A stretch of 8,598 nucleotides of DNA from Paludibacter sp. (lineage in GTDB: Bacteria; Bacteroidota; Bacteroidia; Bacteroidales; Paludibacteraceae), in NCBI GenBank assembly GCA_018054805.1, contig JAGPIU010000031.1, forward strand, positions 1 through 8,598, given 5' to 3'. A model generated the notes under the pieces. It had not been told where the DNA came from, ran no database searches, and saw only the letters and a list, made by a program, of their open reading frames with translations. This document shows positions 1 through 5,866 of the stretch, in pieces. Position numbers and translations under genes: made by a program. Position 1 is the first letter of the stretch. Each line of letters starts with the position of its first letter.

Positions 1-20
1 CCTCCAGCTCCACAAAAAAA

Positions 21-53
21 GTTCCGTATTGTTGGAACAGAATTTTTATTTTT
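21..53 (+). terminator. possible weak intrinsic terminator of an upstream gene
   Basis: GTTCC (21-25) can pair with GGAAC (34-38) around an 8-nt loop, and a T-rich run (43-53) follows four bases later. The stem is only 5 bp, so this may be chance. No coding sequence can be supported in bases 1-20. An alternative reading is that TATTGTTG (27-34), one mismatch from TAnnTTTG, is the -7 box that starts the riboswitch transcript. Confidence 0.3.
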
Positions 54-100
54 GGTGATGGTATTCACCCTGAACCGCCTTCAAAGGCTGATAATACCTG
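54..100 (+). promoter_or_regulatory. fluoride riboswitch aptamer (crcB motif)
   Basis: The sequence follows the crcB consensus in order. P1 is GGTGA (54-58) with TCACC (65-69). The P1 loop carries GGTAT (60-64), which pairs with ATACC (94-98) to make the pseudoknot. The conserved AACCGCC block is at 73-79. A short stem GCCT (77-80) with AGGC (85-88) closes a TCAA loop, followed by the conserved TGAT (89-92) and the 3' pseudoknot strand AATACCTG (93-100). In the known family, a fluoride ion bound through magnesium ions stabilises this pseudoknot and turns on fluoride exporters. The first gene downstream on the same strand is a CLC-F type exporter, which supports the call independently. The promoter that makes this RNA is not clear. 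TATTTTTG at 47-54 would start transcription inside the aptamer, so the start is probably further upstream. Confidence 0.93.
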
Positions 101-156
101 TGTTTTAGTACAATACTTGCCCTGTGGTTAAAGAATTGTGCTAAAATGCAGGTATT
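93..156 (+). promoter_or_regulatory. candidate expression platform: 22-bp anti-aptamer hairpin
   Basis: Bases 93-114 pair with 135-156 without interruption: 22 bp including three G-U wobbles (101/148, 102/147, 109/140), with a 20-nt loop (115-134). The outer 8 bp, AATACCTG (93-100) with CAGGTATT (149-156), use the same strand the aptamer needs for its pseudoknot, so the two folds exclude each other. A third pairing, AATACTTGC (112-120) with GCAGGTATT (148-156), 9 bp with one wobble, is possible when the aptamer holds its own strand. No U-run follows base 156, so this is not a textbook intrinsic terminator. The mode of control (Rho, pausing, RNA decay or a processed leader) cannot be read from the sequence. 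Confidence 0.7.
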
Positions 157-232
157 CTTGTAAATATATGTCTGTTATCAGGTGTTAAACATTAGTTTTA
201 GGTACTGTTGAATATATGGTTGTCCTGACTTT

Positions 233-264
233 TTTGTAATGTCACTCCTACGAAACTATTTTTG
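233..264 (+). promoter_or_regulatory. candidate Bacteroidetes promoter (-33 TTTG / -7 TAnnTTTG)
   Basis: TTTG (233-236) and TATTTTTG (257-264) are separated by 20 bp, which fits the known primary sigma promoter of Bacteroidetes. Transcription would begin near 270, after the riboswitch and just ahead of the inserted element at 282. The 10-bp palindrome TTTGTACAAA (261-270) overlaps its 3' edge and could be an operator or chance. If used, this promoter would bypass the riboswitch. Confidence 0.45.
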
Positions 265-281
265 TACAAAGAACTAATAAT

Positions 282-482
282 AACGTGAGTTCGATGTAAG
301 AATGTATTACGACTATTTAGAGTATAATATGGAAGAAAAGCAAATTACACTGAGAAAAAATGAGTAAAGTTTTGATTTACAATGATTTTTCTTTTATTCT
401 CAGTGTGTCTCAGAAATTTCTCCTAATGACATCAGTGTAAATTTTAATTACCAAAAATCATAACTTATTTCGAACTCACGTT
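282..482. mobile_element. MITE-like non-autonomous element, 201 bp
   Basis: Perfect 13-bp terminal inverted repeats, AACGTGAGTTCGA (282-294) and TCGAACTCACGTT (470-482), bound a segment with no ORF of note. The direct repeat AATAAT flanks it immediately on both sides (276-281 and 483-488), as expected for a target-site duplication. The A/T-rich ends leave the exact duplication length uncertain by a base or two. Internal inverted repeats are ACACTGAGAA (347-356) with TTCTCAGTGT (397-406), TTACACTGA (345-353) with TCAGTGTAA (432-440), and ATGATTTTT (382-390) with AAAAATCAT (453-461), so the element can fold extensively. I do not recognise the insertion-sequence family that would mobilise it. 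It sits between the fluoride riboswitch and the transporter gene. Confidence 0.7.
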
Positions 483-503
483 AATAATTACTACCATAGT
501 TAT

Positions 504-592
504 ACTCCTAACGGAGCAATTCCTTAGCTTCAGAGAAGCGTTATTATGATAGAATAATGATTGTTATGTGTTTTCAGAGCTCCGTTGGGAGC
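504..592. repeat. inverted-repeat element with GCTCC..GGAGC palindromes
   Basis: ACTCCTAACGGAGC (504-517) is the reverse complement of GCTCCGTTGGGAGC (579-592) apart from two positions. Each arm is itself a small hairpin: CTCC/GGAG at 505-508/513-516 and GCTCC/GGAGC at 579-583/588-592. Between them lies a further perfect hairpin, GCTTC (527-531) with GAAGC (535-539). From memory, similar GCTCCGTTAGGAGC-type palindromes followed by AAAAT are common intergenic repeats in Bacteroidetes. That match is recalled, not searched. It fills most of the space between the MITE-like element and the transporter. Confidence 0.5.
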
Positions 593-602
593 AAAATTAT
601 AT

Positions 603-610
603 TATTTTTG
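603..610 (+). promoter_or_regulatory. candidate -7 box ahead of the CLC gene
   Basis: TATTTTTG matches TAnnTTTG exactly and would give a start near 616, leaving a leader of about 30 nt before the ATG at 647. No good TTTG lies at the -33 distance; that position falls in the GCTCC palindrome. In such A/T-rich DNA a chance match is possible. If real, it drives the transporter independently of the riboswitch. Confidence 0.4.
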
Positions 611-646
611 AAAAGTCATGACACTATTTTATAATGCTGAATTAGT

Positions 647-1942
647 ATGGATAAAAACAGTTTTCGTATTTTTAATCAGTTTCGTGTTCTGAGATATATT
701 ATCAGATGGTTTCTTTATGTGCTGCCTGTTTCAATAGTGGTCGGTTCGCTTATTGCTTTGTTTTTGTGGTTGCTCGAAAAGGCTACCGAATTGCGTTTTG
801 CCAACGAATGGTTGCTGTATCTGCTTCCGGTGATTGGGGTGGTTATTGTGGCTGCGTATAAATTTAAAGGCAAAAATTCGGAAGCGGGCAATAATCTGGT
901 GATGGATGAAATTCATAAGCCCGGGGGCGGTGTGCCGTTTCGAATGACGCCATTTGTGCTTATTTCCACAGTGTTGACACATTTGTTTGGTGGCTCGGCC
1001 GGTCGCGAAGGTACGGCGGTTCAAATCGGAGGCAGCATTTCGAATTATATTGGAAAATTACTGAAACTGAAGCCCGAAGATATGCGTATTTTGCTGATGA
1101 CGGGTGTGGCAGCAGGTTTTGGAGCGGTGTTTGGAACTCCTGTGGCCGGTGCAATATTTGCGCTCGAAGTGTTGGCCATTGGCAGGATAAAATACGATGC
1201 CTTACTACCCGCATTGATGGCTGCTGTGATGGCCGACATGGTTTGTTCTGCTTATGGAATTACGCATACGCATTATCATATTTCTTCTCAACTACAGGCA
1301 TCTGCAGGTTTTCTGAATTTCCACGTCGATTATAAAATTCTGATTTTTGGCGTTTTGGCAGGTATGCTTTTCGGACTTACAAGTCATTTGTTTGCATTTT
1401 CAATAAAGAGTCTGAAGCAGGTTTTTCATAAATATATTAAATGGAAACTTTTAATTCCTGTTTTGGGTGGATTATCGATTATTGCACTGACTTTTATTCT
1501 TGGCACAAACGACTATCTTGGTCTTGGAGTGGAAACAGCTTCGGGTGAGGGAAATTCCATTGTGAATGCATTCAGAGCAGGGGAAGTGGACAATTTCAGC
1601 TGGCTTTGGAAACTGATTTTTACAGTTATTACTCTGAGTACAGGCTTTAAAGGGGGTGAGGTAACGCCTTTGTTCTTTATTGGTGCTACGCTGGGTAGTG
1701 TCTTTGCTTTTCATACAGGAATGCCGGTAGATTTATTCGCCGGAATGGGTTTTATTGCAGTTTTTGCCGGAGCTACAAATACGCCGCTTGCCTGCACCAT
1801 TATGGGTGTGGAGCTTTTTGGAGGCGAATATATGTTGTATTTTGCAGTGGCGTGCTTTGTGGCATATTATTTCAGCGGGCATTCGGGTATTTACAGTTCG
1901 CAAAAGCTGAGTGTGCCTAAGGGCGATGTTCAGAAGTTTTGA
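647..1942 (+). CDS. clcF: CLC-family fluoride/proton antiporter (CLC-F type)
   Basis: A 431-residue inner-membrane protein with the CLC fold; it probably exports fluoride in exchange for protons. The external gating glutamate is E121 in [14 protein letters not shown] (116-129); canonical chloride CLCs have GREGP here. A helix typical of CLCs follows at 153-175 ([21 protein letters not shown]174). The canonical GxFxP motif is replaced by GGEVTP (336-341, E338 and T340), and the C-terminal anion tyrosine is Y416 in GHSGIY. These replacements mark the CLC-F branch. As I recall the Enterococcus CLC-F numbering (E118, E318, T320, Y396), constant offsets of 3 and then 20 align all four. The residue at its M79 would be N82 (GNNL), suggesting the asparagine subclade. 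There is no CBS domain, as is usual for this branch. A fluoride riboswitch upstream supports the substrate. The ATG is the first in frame and precedes the first membrane helix (about 22-44); no Shine-Dalgarno is visible. A chloride-selective CLC is the less likely alternative. Confidence 0.9.
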   Translation: MDKNSFRIFNQFRVLRYIIRWFLYVLPVSIVVGSLIALFLWLLEKATELRFANEWLLYLLPVIGVVIVAAYKFKGKNSEAGNNLVMDEIHKPGGGVPFRMTPFVLISTVLTHLFGGSAGREGTAVQIGGSISNYIGKLLKLKPEDMRILLMTGVAAGFGAVFGTPVAGAIFALEVLAIGRIKYDALLPALMAAVMADMVCSAYGITHTHYHISSQLQASAGFLNFHVDYKILIFGVLAGMLFGLTSHLFAFSIKSLKQVFHKYIKWKLLIPVLGGLSIIALTFILGTNDYLGLGVETASGEGNSIVNAFRAGEVDNFSWLWKLIFTVITLSTGFKGGEVTPLFFIGATLGSVFAFHTGMPVDLFAGMGFIAVFAGATNTPLACTIMGVELFGGEYMLYFAVACFVAYYFSGHSGIYSSQKLSVPKGDVQKF

Positions 1943-2097
1943 TCGTGGTTCATATGGTCTGAGCGCTGGATTGTGTTTAATGTTAACGATTGCTATTGCG
2001 CTCGAACTCAAATTATAAAGTTTGTGAATTATCCTTTGTTTTGCAATTTTTGAGCAAAAAGACAGTTTTAATAAATGAGGATTGTATTAAAAAAGGC
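1943..2097. other. intergenic region with two weak inverted repeats
   Basis: GAGCGC (1961-1966) can pair with GCGCTC (1998-2003) across a 31-nt loop, and TTTTGC (2039-2044) with GCAAAA (2054-2059) across a 9-nt loop. Neither is followed by a convincing T-run, so no terminator for the CLC gene is called. No ORF or RNA gene is visible here. Confidence 0.4.
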
Positions 2098-2105
2098 TAT
2101 CTTTG
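2098..2105 (+). promoter_or_regulatory. -7 box of the barrel-protein gene pair
   Basis: TATCTTTG, continuing as CAG, is a classic Bacteroidetes -7 element (TAnnTTTG) and predicts a transcript start near 2111, about 28 nt before the ATG at 2139. The -33 region is weak. This box rules out translation from the upstream TTG at 2103, because that codon would lie inside the promoter. Confidence 0.65.
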
Positions 2106-2138
2106 CAGCTCATATTTTACGAAAAAAACTTTTTCCGA

Positions 2139-2795
2139 ATGAATATTAAAATGAAATGCGGCGTTACATTGCTGCTCCTTGTTTTTGCGGTTTCAACCCT
2201 CGTAGCACAAACTTATCGTGTCGAAATTGGTAATGTGCAGGCTCGTCAGTCGGGCAAAAATTCGAGTACAAACATTTTCAATGGTGTTCGATTAGGTGCC
2301 ACAGCCGAGTTCGATCTGAAATATAACTTCAGTTTCCTTACCGGAGCTCTTTATTCGGCGGTATACGACAGCAAAGTACAGCGTTTCGGCGTTACTTCCG
2401 ATTCGGTGACATACAAAACCTGGGGACATTATGTGGATGTGCCTTTGCGTATTCAATATAATCTGAAGATCAAAAAAGACTTCAAACTTTTTGCTTTTGC
2501 CGGGCCCAATATCAATTTTGGTCTTGCACAACCTCAGAAAATTATTTCGGCCCTTTCGAAGGATATGGAGGATTTTACAGGTATCGAAAAAAAAGAATAT
2601 TATGAAAACGATCTTTACAAAATGGCCAAAATCAGCCGACTTAATTTTCAACTTGGAGCCGGAGCCGGTATTCAGTGGAAAAATTATCAGCTAAAGGGTG
2701 GATACGATTTCGGAATCAACAGTATCAATAAAGTAGATTCGAATCGTATATTGCGCCACAGCGGTTGGTATGTGTCGTTGGTGTACGAATTTTGA
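2139..2795 (+). CDS. small outer-membrane beta-barrel protein (first paralogue)
   Basis: A 218-residue exported protein of the OMP-b-brl (porin-like, PF13568-type) group. The signal peptide covers residues 1-23 (basic start, LLLLVFAV core, cleavage LVA|Q). The mature part alternates polar and hydrophobic residues in short strands and ends in an aromatic residue (LVYEF), as barrels that insert through BAM usually do. The signature GHYVDVP (96-102) and LFAFAGP..NFGLAQ (117-131) recur almost unchanged in the next gene, so the two are tandem duplicates. ATG 2139 was chosen because it gives a proper signal peptide and follows the promoter at 2098; ATG 2151 is a possible alternative. Function is unknown. 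Such proteins are small barrels without plug domains, and the substrate, if any, cannot be inferred. The neighbouring paralogue starts 79 bp downstream. Confidence 0.85.
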   Translation: MNIKMKCGVTLLLLVFAVSTLVAQTYRVEIGNVQARQSGKNSSTNIFNGVRLGATAEFDLKYNFSFLTGALYSAVYDSKVQRFGVTSDSVTYKTWGHYVDVPLRIQYNLKIKKDFKLFAFAGPNINFGLAQPQKIISALSKDMEDFTGIEKKEYYENDLYKMAKISRLNFQLGAGAGIQWKNYQLKGGYDFGINSINKVDSNRILRHSGWYVSLVYEF

Positions 2796-2874
2796 TAGTT
2801 CGTATTTTGGTTTTGGCCTTTTGATTGTCGGAGACAAAACAAACAAATGTTTACTTTTTAAAAATTACACGATT

Positions 2875-3492
2875 ATGAAACTTAATTTAAAAAAAATGGC
2901 ATTGGCTGTAATGTTGTTTGCCAGTGCAGGTGTTATGGCGCAGACTTTCGGAGTGCGTGCGGGTTATGTAAATTCAAAAGAAACCGGAGCTGATGATGTA
3001 AGTGGTATTCAGATTGGTCCGGTGGGCGAAATGGGTCTTTCGAATAAAATGCTCGGAATTCAATACGGAGTGCTTTATACTTATCTGGGAAGTACTTATC
3101 CCGGAGTTGTTGGCACCAACCATTACACAGGGCATTATGTGGATGTGCCTGTTCATTTAAAAATAGGTTTTCCCGTACAGCCCGATATTACTTTATTTGC
3201 ATTTGCCGGACCGCAATTGAATTTTGGTTTAGCGCAGAATGTTGAAAACCGCACTGTGGTTTTCGGATCCGAGGTAATTACAAATGTCGATCGCTACAAG
3301 GCCGATGTGGATGACGATGGAGTGTATGATTTGAATCGTTTCGATCTGCAACTCGGATTGGGTGCCGGATTACAGTTTAAAAATATCCAGCTTCAGGTAG
3401 GTTACGATTGGGGTATGTTCGATTTGAATAAACGTGAAAATACTATGTGGAAACGTAATCAACTTACAGCTTCGGTGATTTACGGTTTCTGA
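2875..3492 (+). CDS. small outer-membrane beta-barrel protein (second paralogue)
   Basis: A 205-residue relative of the preceding protein. The signal peptide is residues 1-22 (MKLNLKK, then a hydrophobic core, cleavage VMA|Q). The shared blocks are GHYVDVP (86-92), LFAFAGPQLNFGLAQ (107-121) and a glycine-rich strand pair (RFDLQLGLGAGLQFKN, with GYDWG after it) matching RLNFQLGAGAGIQWKN and GYDFG in the first copy. The last residues, SVIYGF, form a typical barrel end. Unlike its paralogue it carries a DxDxDGxxD loop at 144-152 (D144, D146, D148, G149, D152), a pattern that binds calcium in other families, in what should be a loop between strands. The reading frame is open further upstream, but the ATG at 2875 is the start that begins directly with the signal peptide. 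No separate promoter is evident in the 79-bp gap, so it is probably transcribed with the first copy. A strong terminator follows. Confidence 0.85.
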   Translation: MKLNLKKMALAVMLFASAGVMAQTFGVRAGYVNSKETGADDVSGIQIGPVGEMGLSNKMLGIQYGVLYTYLGSTYPGVVGTNHYTGHYVDVPVHLKIGFPVQPDITLFAFAGPQLNFGLAQNVENRTVVFGSEVITNVDRYKADVDDDGVYDLNRFDLQLGLGAGLQFKNIQLQVGYDWGMFDLNKRENTMWKRNQLTASVIYGF

Positions 3493-3512
3493 TAAATCCC
3501 ATAAAACAAAGT

Positions 3513-3553
3513 AAAAGCTATTCACGAAATCTTTGTGTTTAGCTTTTTTTTTT
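3513..3553 (+). terminator. intrinsic terminator after the barrel-protein pair
   Basis: AAAAGCTA (3513-3520) pairs with TAGCTTTT (3540-3547), with an inner CAC/GTG pairing (3523-3525 with 3535-3537). A run of ten T (3544-3553) overlaps and follows the 3' arm. It separates the barrel genes from the murF operon. The A-rich 5' arm is short, so termination on the other strand is less likely. Confidence 0.8.
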
Positions 3554-3595
3554 GATTATTATAAGTCATATACCCTAAGGTCGTGATTTTATGCT

Positions 3596-3603
3596 TATTT
3601 TTG
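3596..3603 (+). promoter_or_regulatory. -7 box of the murF operon
   Basis: TATTTTTG followed by CA matches the Bacteroidetes TAnnTTTG element, with a predicted start near 3609 and a leader of about 30 nt to the ATG at 3638. No TTTG is seen at -33. Its position, just after the preceding terminator and before the first gene of a tightly spaced run, supports it. Confidence 0.55.
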
Positions 3604-3637
3604 CATTTGATTCCCAAAATAAATTTTTGAAACAAGC

Positions 3638-4936
3638 ATGAATTTGTATTCTGTTTTTCAGCAACACCCTGTGGTTTGCACCGATAGCCGCAATTGTCCC
3701 GAAGGTTCAGTTTTTTTTGCGCTGCGTGGCGATAATTTCGATGCCAATTTGTTTGCAGCCAAAGCTTTACAGAGTGGTTGCGCTTTTGCTGTGGTGGACA
3801 ACCCCGAAGTTGTGACCAACGAACGCTATATTCTGGTTGAAAATGTGCTCGAAGCATTGCAGCAACTTGCGCGCGAACACCGACAGGCATTGGGGACAAA
3901 AATCGTGGGAATCACTGGTACCAATGGCAAAACAACCACCAAAGAGCTGATTGCTTCGGTGTTGAAACAAAAGTATAATGTGCATTTCACACAAGGAAAT
4001 TTCAACAATCATATTGGTGTGCCGCTCACTTTGCTACAGCTTACAGCTGCCCACGAAATGGCAGTTATTGAAATGGGTGCCAATCATCCCGGCGAAATAA
4101 AAATATTGTCGGAAATTGCATGTCCCGATTTTGGTATAATCACCAACGTGGGAAAAGCACATCTTGAGGGTTTCGGTTCGTTCGAAGGAGTGAAGAAAAC
4201 AAAAGGTGAATTGTACGATTACGCGCGCACCCACGGAGCCGGATTGTTTATCAACAGCGGCAATCATTTTTTAATGGAAATGGTTCAAAAGGCCGGTTTC
4301 GAAGCAGATGATAAGCACCTGATAAAATATAATCTGAATGGTTCCGCTGCCAATGTGAATGGAAAAGTAACTGCAAGCGCTCCTTTTGTATCGTTGAATT
4401 GTGTAACAAATCAGGGCGAATTTAATGCTGATACAAGATTGATAGGCGATTACAATGCTGAAAATATTCTTGCAGCTGCTACTATTGGCAACTATTTCGG
4501 ACTGAGCAACGATGAAATTAAATGCGGACTTGAAACTTACGAGCCCAAAAACAATCGTTCGCAGTTGATGGTAACCGACAAAAACAAGCTGATTGTGGAT
4601 GCTTATAATGCCAATCCTACAAGCATGAAGGCTGCCATTGGCAATTTTGCAACTATGCAGGTAAGTCCTAAAGCCGCTATTTTGGGCGATATGCTTGAGT
4701 TGGGCGAATATTCGGCTGACGAACATCAGGCAATTGTAAGTGAACTGGAAAAAGCCGGTTTCGAACAGGTAGTGCTTGTTGGCCCGGAATTTGTGGCTTG
4801 TAAGAGCGGTTTTCATACTTTTGAGAAAGTTGAAGAGGCACGTGTGTTTTTGGAAAACAATCCCATTGAAGCATATTATGTGCTTATAAAAGGTTCGAGA
4901 GGTATTAAGCTCGAAAAAGTGATAGAATTATTATAG
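3638..4936 (+). CDS. murF: UDP-N-acetylmuramoyl-tripeptide--D-alanyl-D-alanine ligase
   Basis: A 432-residue cytoplasmic Mur ligase that adds D-Ala-D-Ala to the UDP-MurNAc tripeptide using ATP, completing the peptidoglycan pentapeptide precursor. The three MurF domains appear in order. An N-terminal UDP-binding domain (about 1-85) contains TDSR (15-18) and GSVFFALRG (23-31). The central ATPase carries the P-loop GTNGKTTT (94-101), NNHIGVPLT (123-131), EMGANHPGEI (145-154), and ITNVGKAHLEGFGS followed by EGV and KGEL (168-192, which holds the lysine that is carbamylated in Mur ligases). The C-terminal domain has DAYNANPTSM (321-330), GDMLELG (350-356) and KGSRGIKLE (418-426). Length is normal for the family. 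It stands outside any dcw-type cluster here and heads a run of closely spaced genes, 21 bp ahead of the next. The ATG at 3638 is preceded by a -7 box and gives the complete N-terminus. Confidence 0.97.
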   Translation: MNLYSVFQQHPVVCTDSRNCPEGSVFFALRGDNFDANLFAAKALQSGCAFAVVDNPEVVTNERYILVENVLEALQQLAREHRQALGTKIVGITGTNGKTTTKELIASVLKQKYNVHFTQGNFNNHIGVPLTLLQLTAAHEMAVIEMGANHPGEIKILSEIACPDFGIITNVGKAHLEGFGSFEGVKKTKGELYDYARTHGAGLFINSGNHFLMEMVQKAGFEADDKHLIKYNLNGSAANVNGKVTASAPFVSLNCVTNQGEFNADTRLIGDYNAENILAAATIGNYFGLSNDEIKCGLETYEPKNNRSQLMVTDKNKLIVDAYNANPTSMKAAIGNFATMQVSPKAAILGDMLELGEYSADEHQAIVSELEKAGFEQVVLVGPEFVACKSGFHTFEKVEEARVFLENNPIEAYYVLIKGSRGIKLEKVIELL

Positions 4937-4957
4937 TTAAATATATTATTTTTAGGA

Positions 4958-5845
4958 ATGAAAAAACAAAATGTGACTATTCTGGTGGCTTTATCTGTTG
5001 TAATATTGGCACTTATCGGAGCTGTGCTGTTTTACATGAACAAAGCCAAACAGAAAGAAGCGGAGATTGCCGAAGTGGTGGAAATGATGACTTTCGAAAA
5101 GGAACAGGTGGAACAGGAATTTCAGGATCTTAATTACGAACTTTCGGGTTACACTGTCAATATAAAAAACGATTCACTCTTTAAACTGCTCGAAACCGAA
5201 AAGGTAAAAGTGCAGCAACTGCTCGAAGAGCTGAGAGTGACTAAAGCTACCAATGCCCGTAGAATTACTGAACTTAAAAAGGAACTTGCTACTGTTCGTT
5301 CGGTCATGATTCATTATGTGAACCAGATTGACTCGCTGAATGCTGAAAACAAGGTGCTTAAGACCGAAAATGTGGAAGTGAAACGTCGCTATAACGAGGT
5401 AACTCAGGTGGCCGAAAAGCTTACAAAGGAAAAGGAAACGCTTAATGAAGTGGTAACGCGTGCTTCGAAACTGGATGTGGTGAACTTCGGTGTGGTAACA
5501 CTGAATAGCAAGGGACGTAAAACTTCGTGGTTTTCGCAGATTGCAAACCTTCAGTTTAATTATACAGTGGCTAAGAACATTACAGCAGAGTCGGGTCATA
5601 AAACCATGTATCTGCGTATTACAAAACCAAACGGCGATGTGCTGACCAAAAGCTCTTCGAATGTTTTTCCATTCGAAAACAAAAATATTGCTTATTCGGC
5701 CAAAAAAACTTACGAATACGAAGGCGAAGCGCTTGCTGACGTAATTTACTGGAAAGTGGAGGAAGTGCTCGAAAAGGGAACTTACAGGGCTGATTTTTTT
5801 ACCGATGGCAATCTTGTGGGAAGTTTTGATTTCCCTATAAAATAA
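4958..5845 (+). CDS. membrane-anchored coiled-coil protein, function unknown
   Basis: I do not recognise a named family for this 295-residue protein. Residues 7-27 form one hydrophobic helix after a short basic start (MKKQN), best read as an N-terminal anchor with the rest in the periplasm. Residues 30-170 are rich in E, K, Q and L with heptad-like spacing and should form a long coiled coil. They include an interruption around 60-75 (a tyrosine- and glycine-containing stretch). Residues 172-295 lack heptads and look like a beta-sandwich (for example MYLRITKPNGDVLT at 217-230, ending FFTDGNLVGSFDFPIK at 280-295). Gaps of 21 bp to murF and 21 bp to the next gene suggest co-transcription. The anchor-coil-globule layout would suit a cell-envelope scaffold or adaptor, but this is conjecture. 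No catalytic motif or cysteine is visible. Confidence 0.85.
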   Translation: MKKQNVTILVALSVVILALIGAVLFYMNKAKQKEAEIAEVVEMMTFEKEQVEQEFQDLNYELSGYTVNIKNDSLFKLLETEKVKVQQLLEELRVTKATNARRITELKKELATVRSVMIHYVNQIDSLNAENKVLKTENVEVKRRYNEVTQVAEKLTKEKETLNEVVTRASKLDVVNFGVVTLNSKGRKTSWFSQIANLQFNYTVAKNITAESGHKTMYLRITKPNGDVLTKSSSNVFPFENKNIAYSAKKTYEYEGEALADVIYWKVEEVLEKGTYRADFFTDGNLVGSFDFPIK

Positions 5846-5866
5846 AAATTCTGATCAGCAGTATAA

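Noticed and set aside
47..54. TATTTTTG as the promoter of the riboswitch
   Set aside because: It would start transcription at about 59-60, losing the 5' strand of P1, so it cannot make a working aptamer.
1..108. Frame 1 is open from the window edge to the TAG at 106-108, as if it were the end of a coding sequence
   Set aside because: It runs straight through the highly conserved riboswitch aptamer, and its translation has no recognisable domain character.
178..235. TCAGG (178-182) with CCTGA (224-228) followed by TTTTTT, as the riboswitch terminator
   Set aside because: Only 5 bp across a 41-nt loop; too weak to call, although the T-run is worth remembering if a 3' end is mapped there.
1472..1714. 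Antisense reading frames within the CLC, murF and lutB genes
   Set aside because: They are shadows of strong sense genes, with no domain character and no promoter or start context.
2103..2138. TTG start at 2103 for the first barrel protein
   Set aside because: It lies within the -7 promoter box and would put a non-signal stretch in front of a good signal peptide starting at 2139.
2770..2874. Longer N-terminus for the second barrel protein
   Set aside because: It would overlap the end of the preceding gene and bury the signal peptide; the ATG at 2875 gives a standard export signal.
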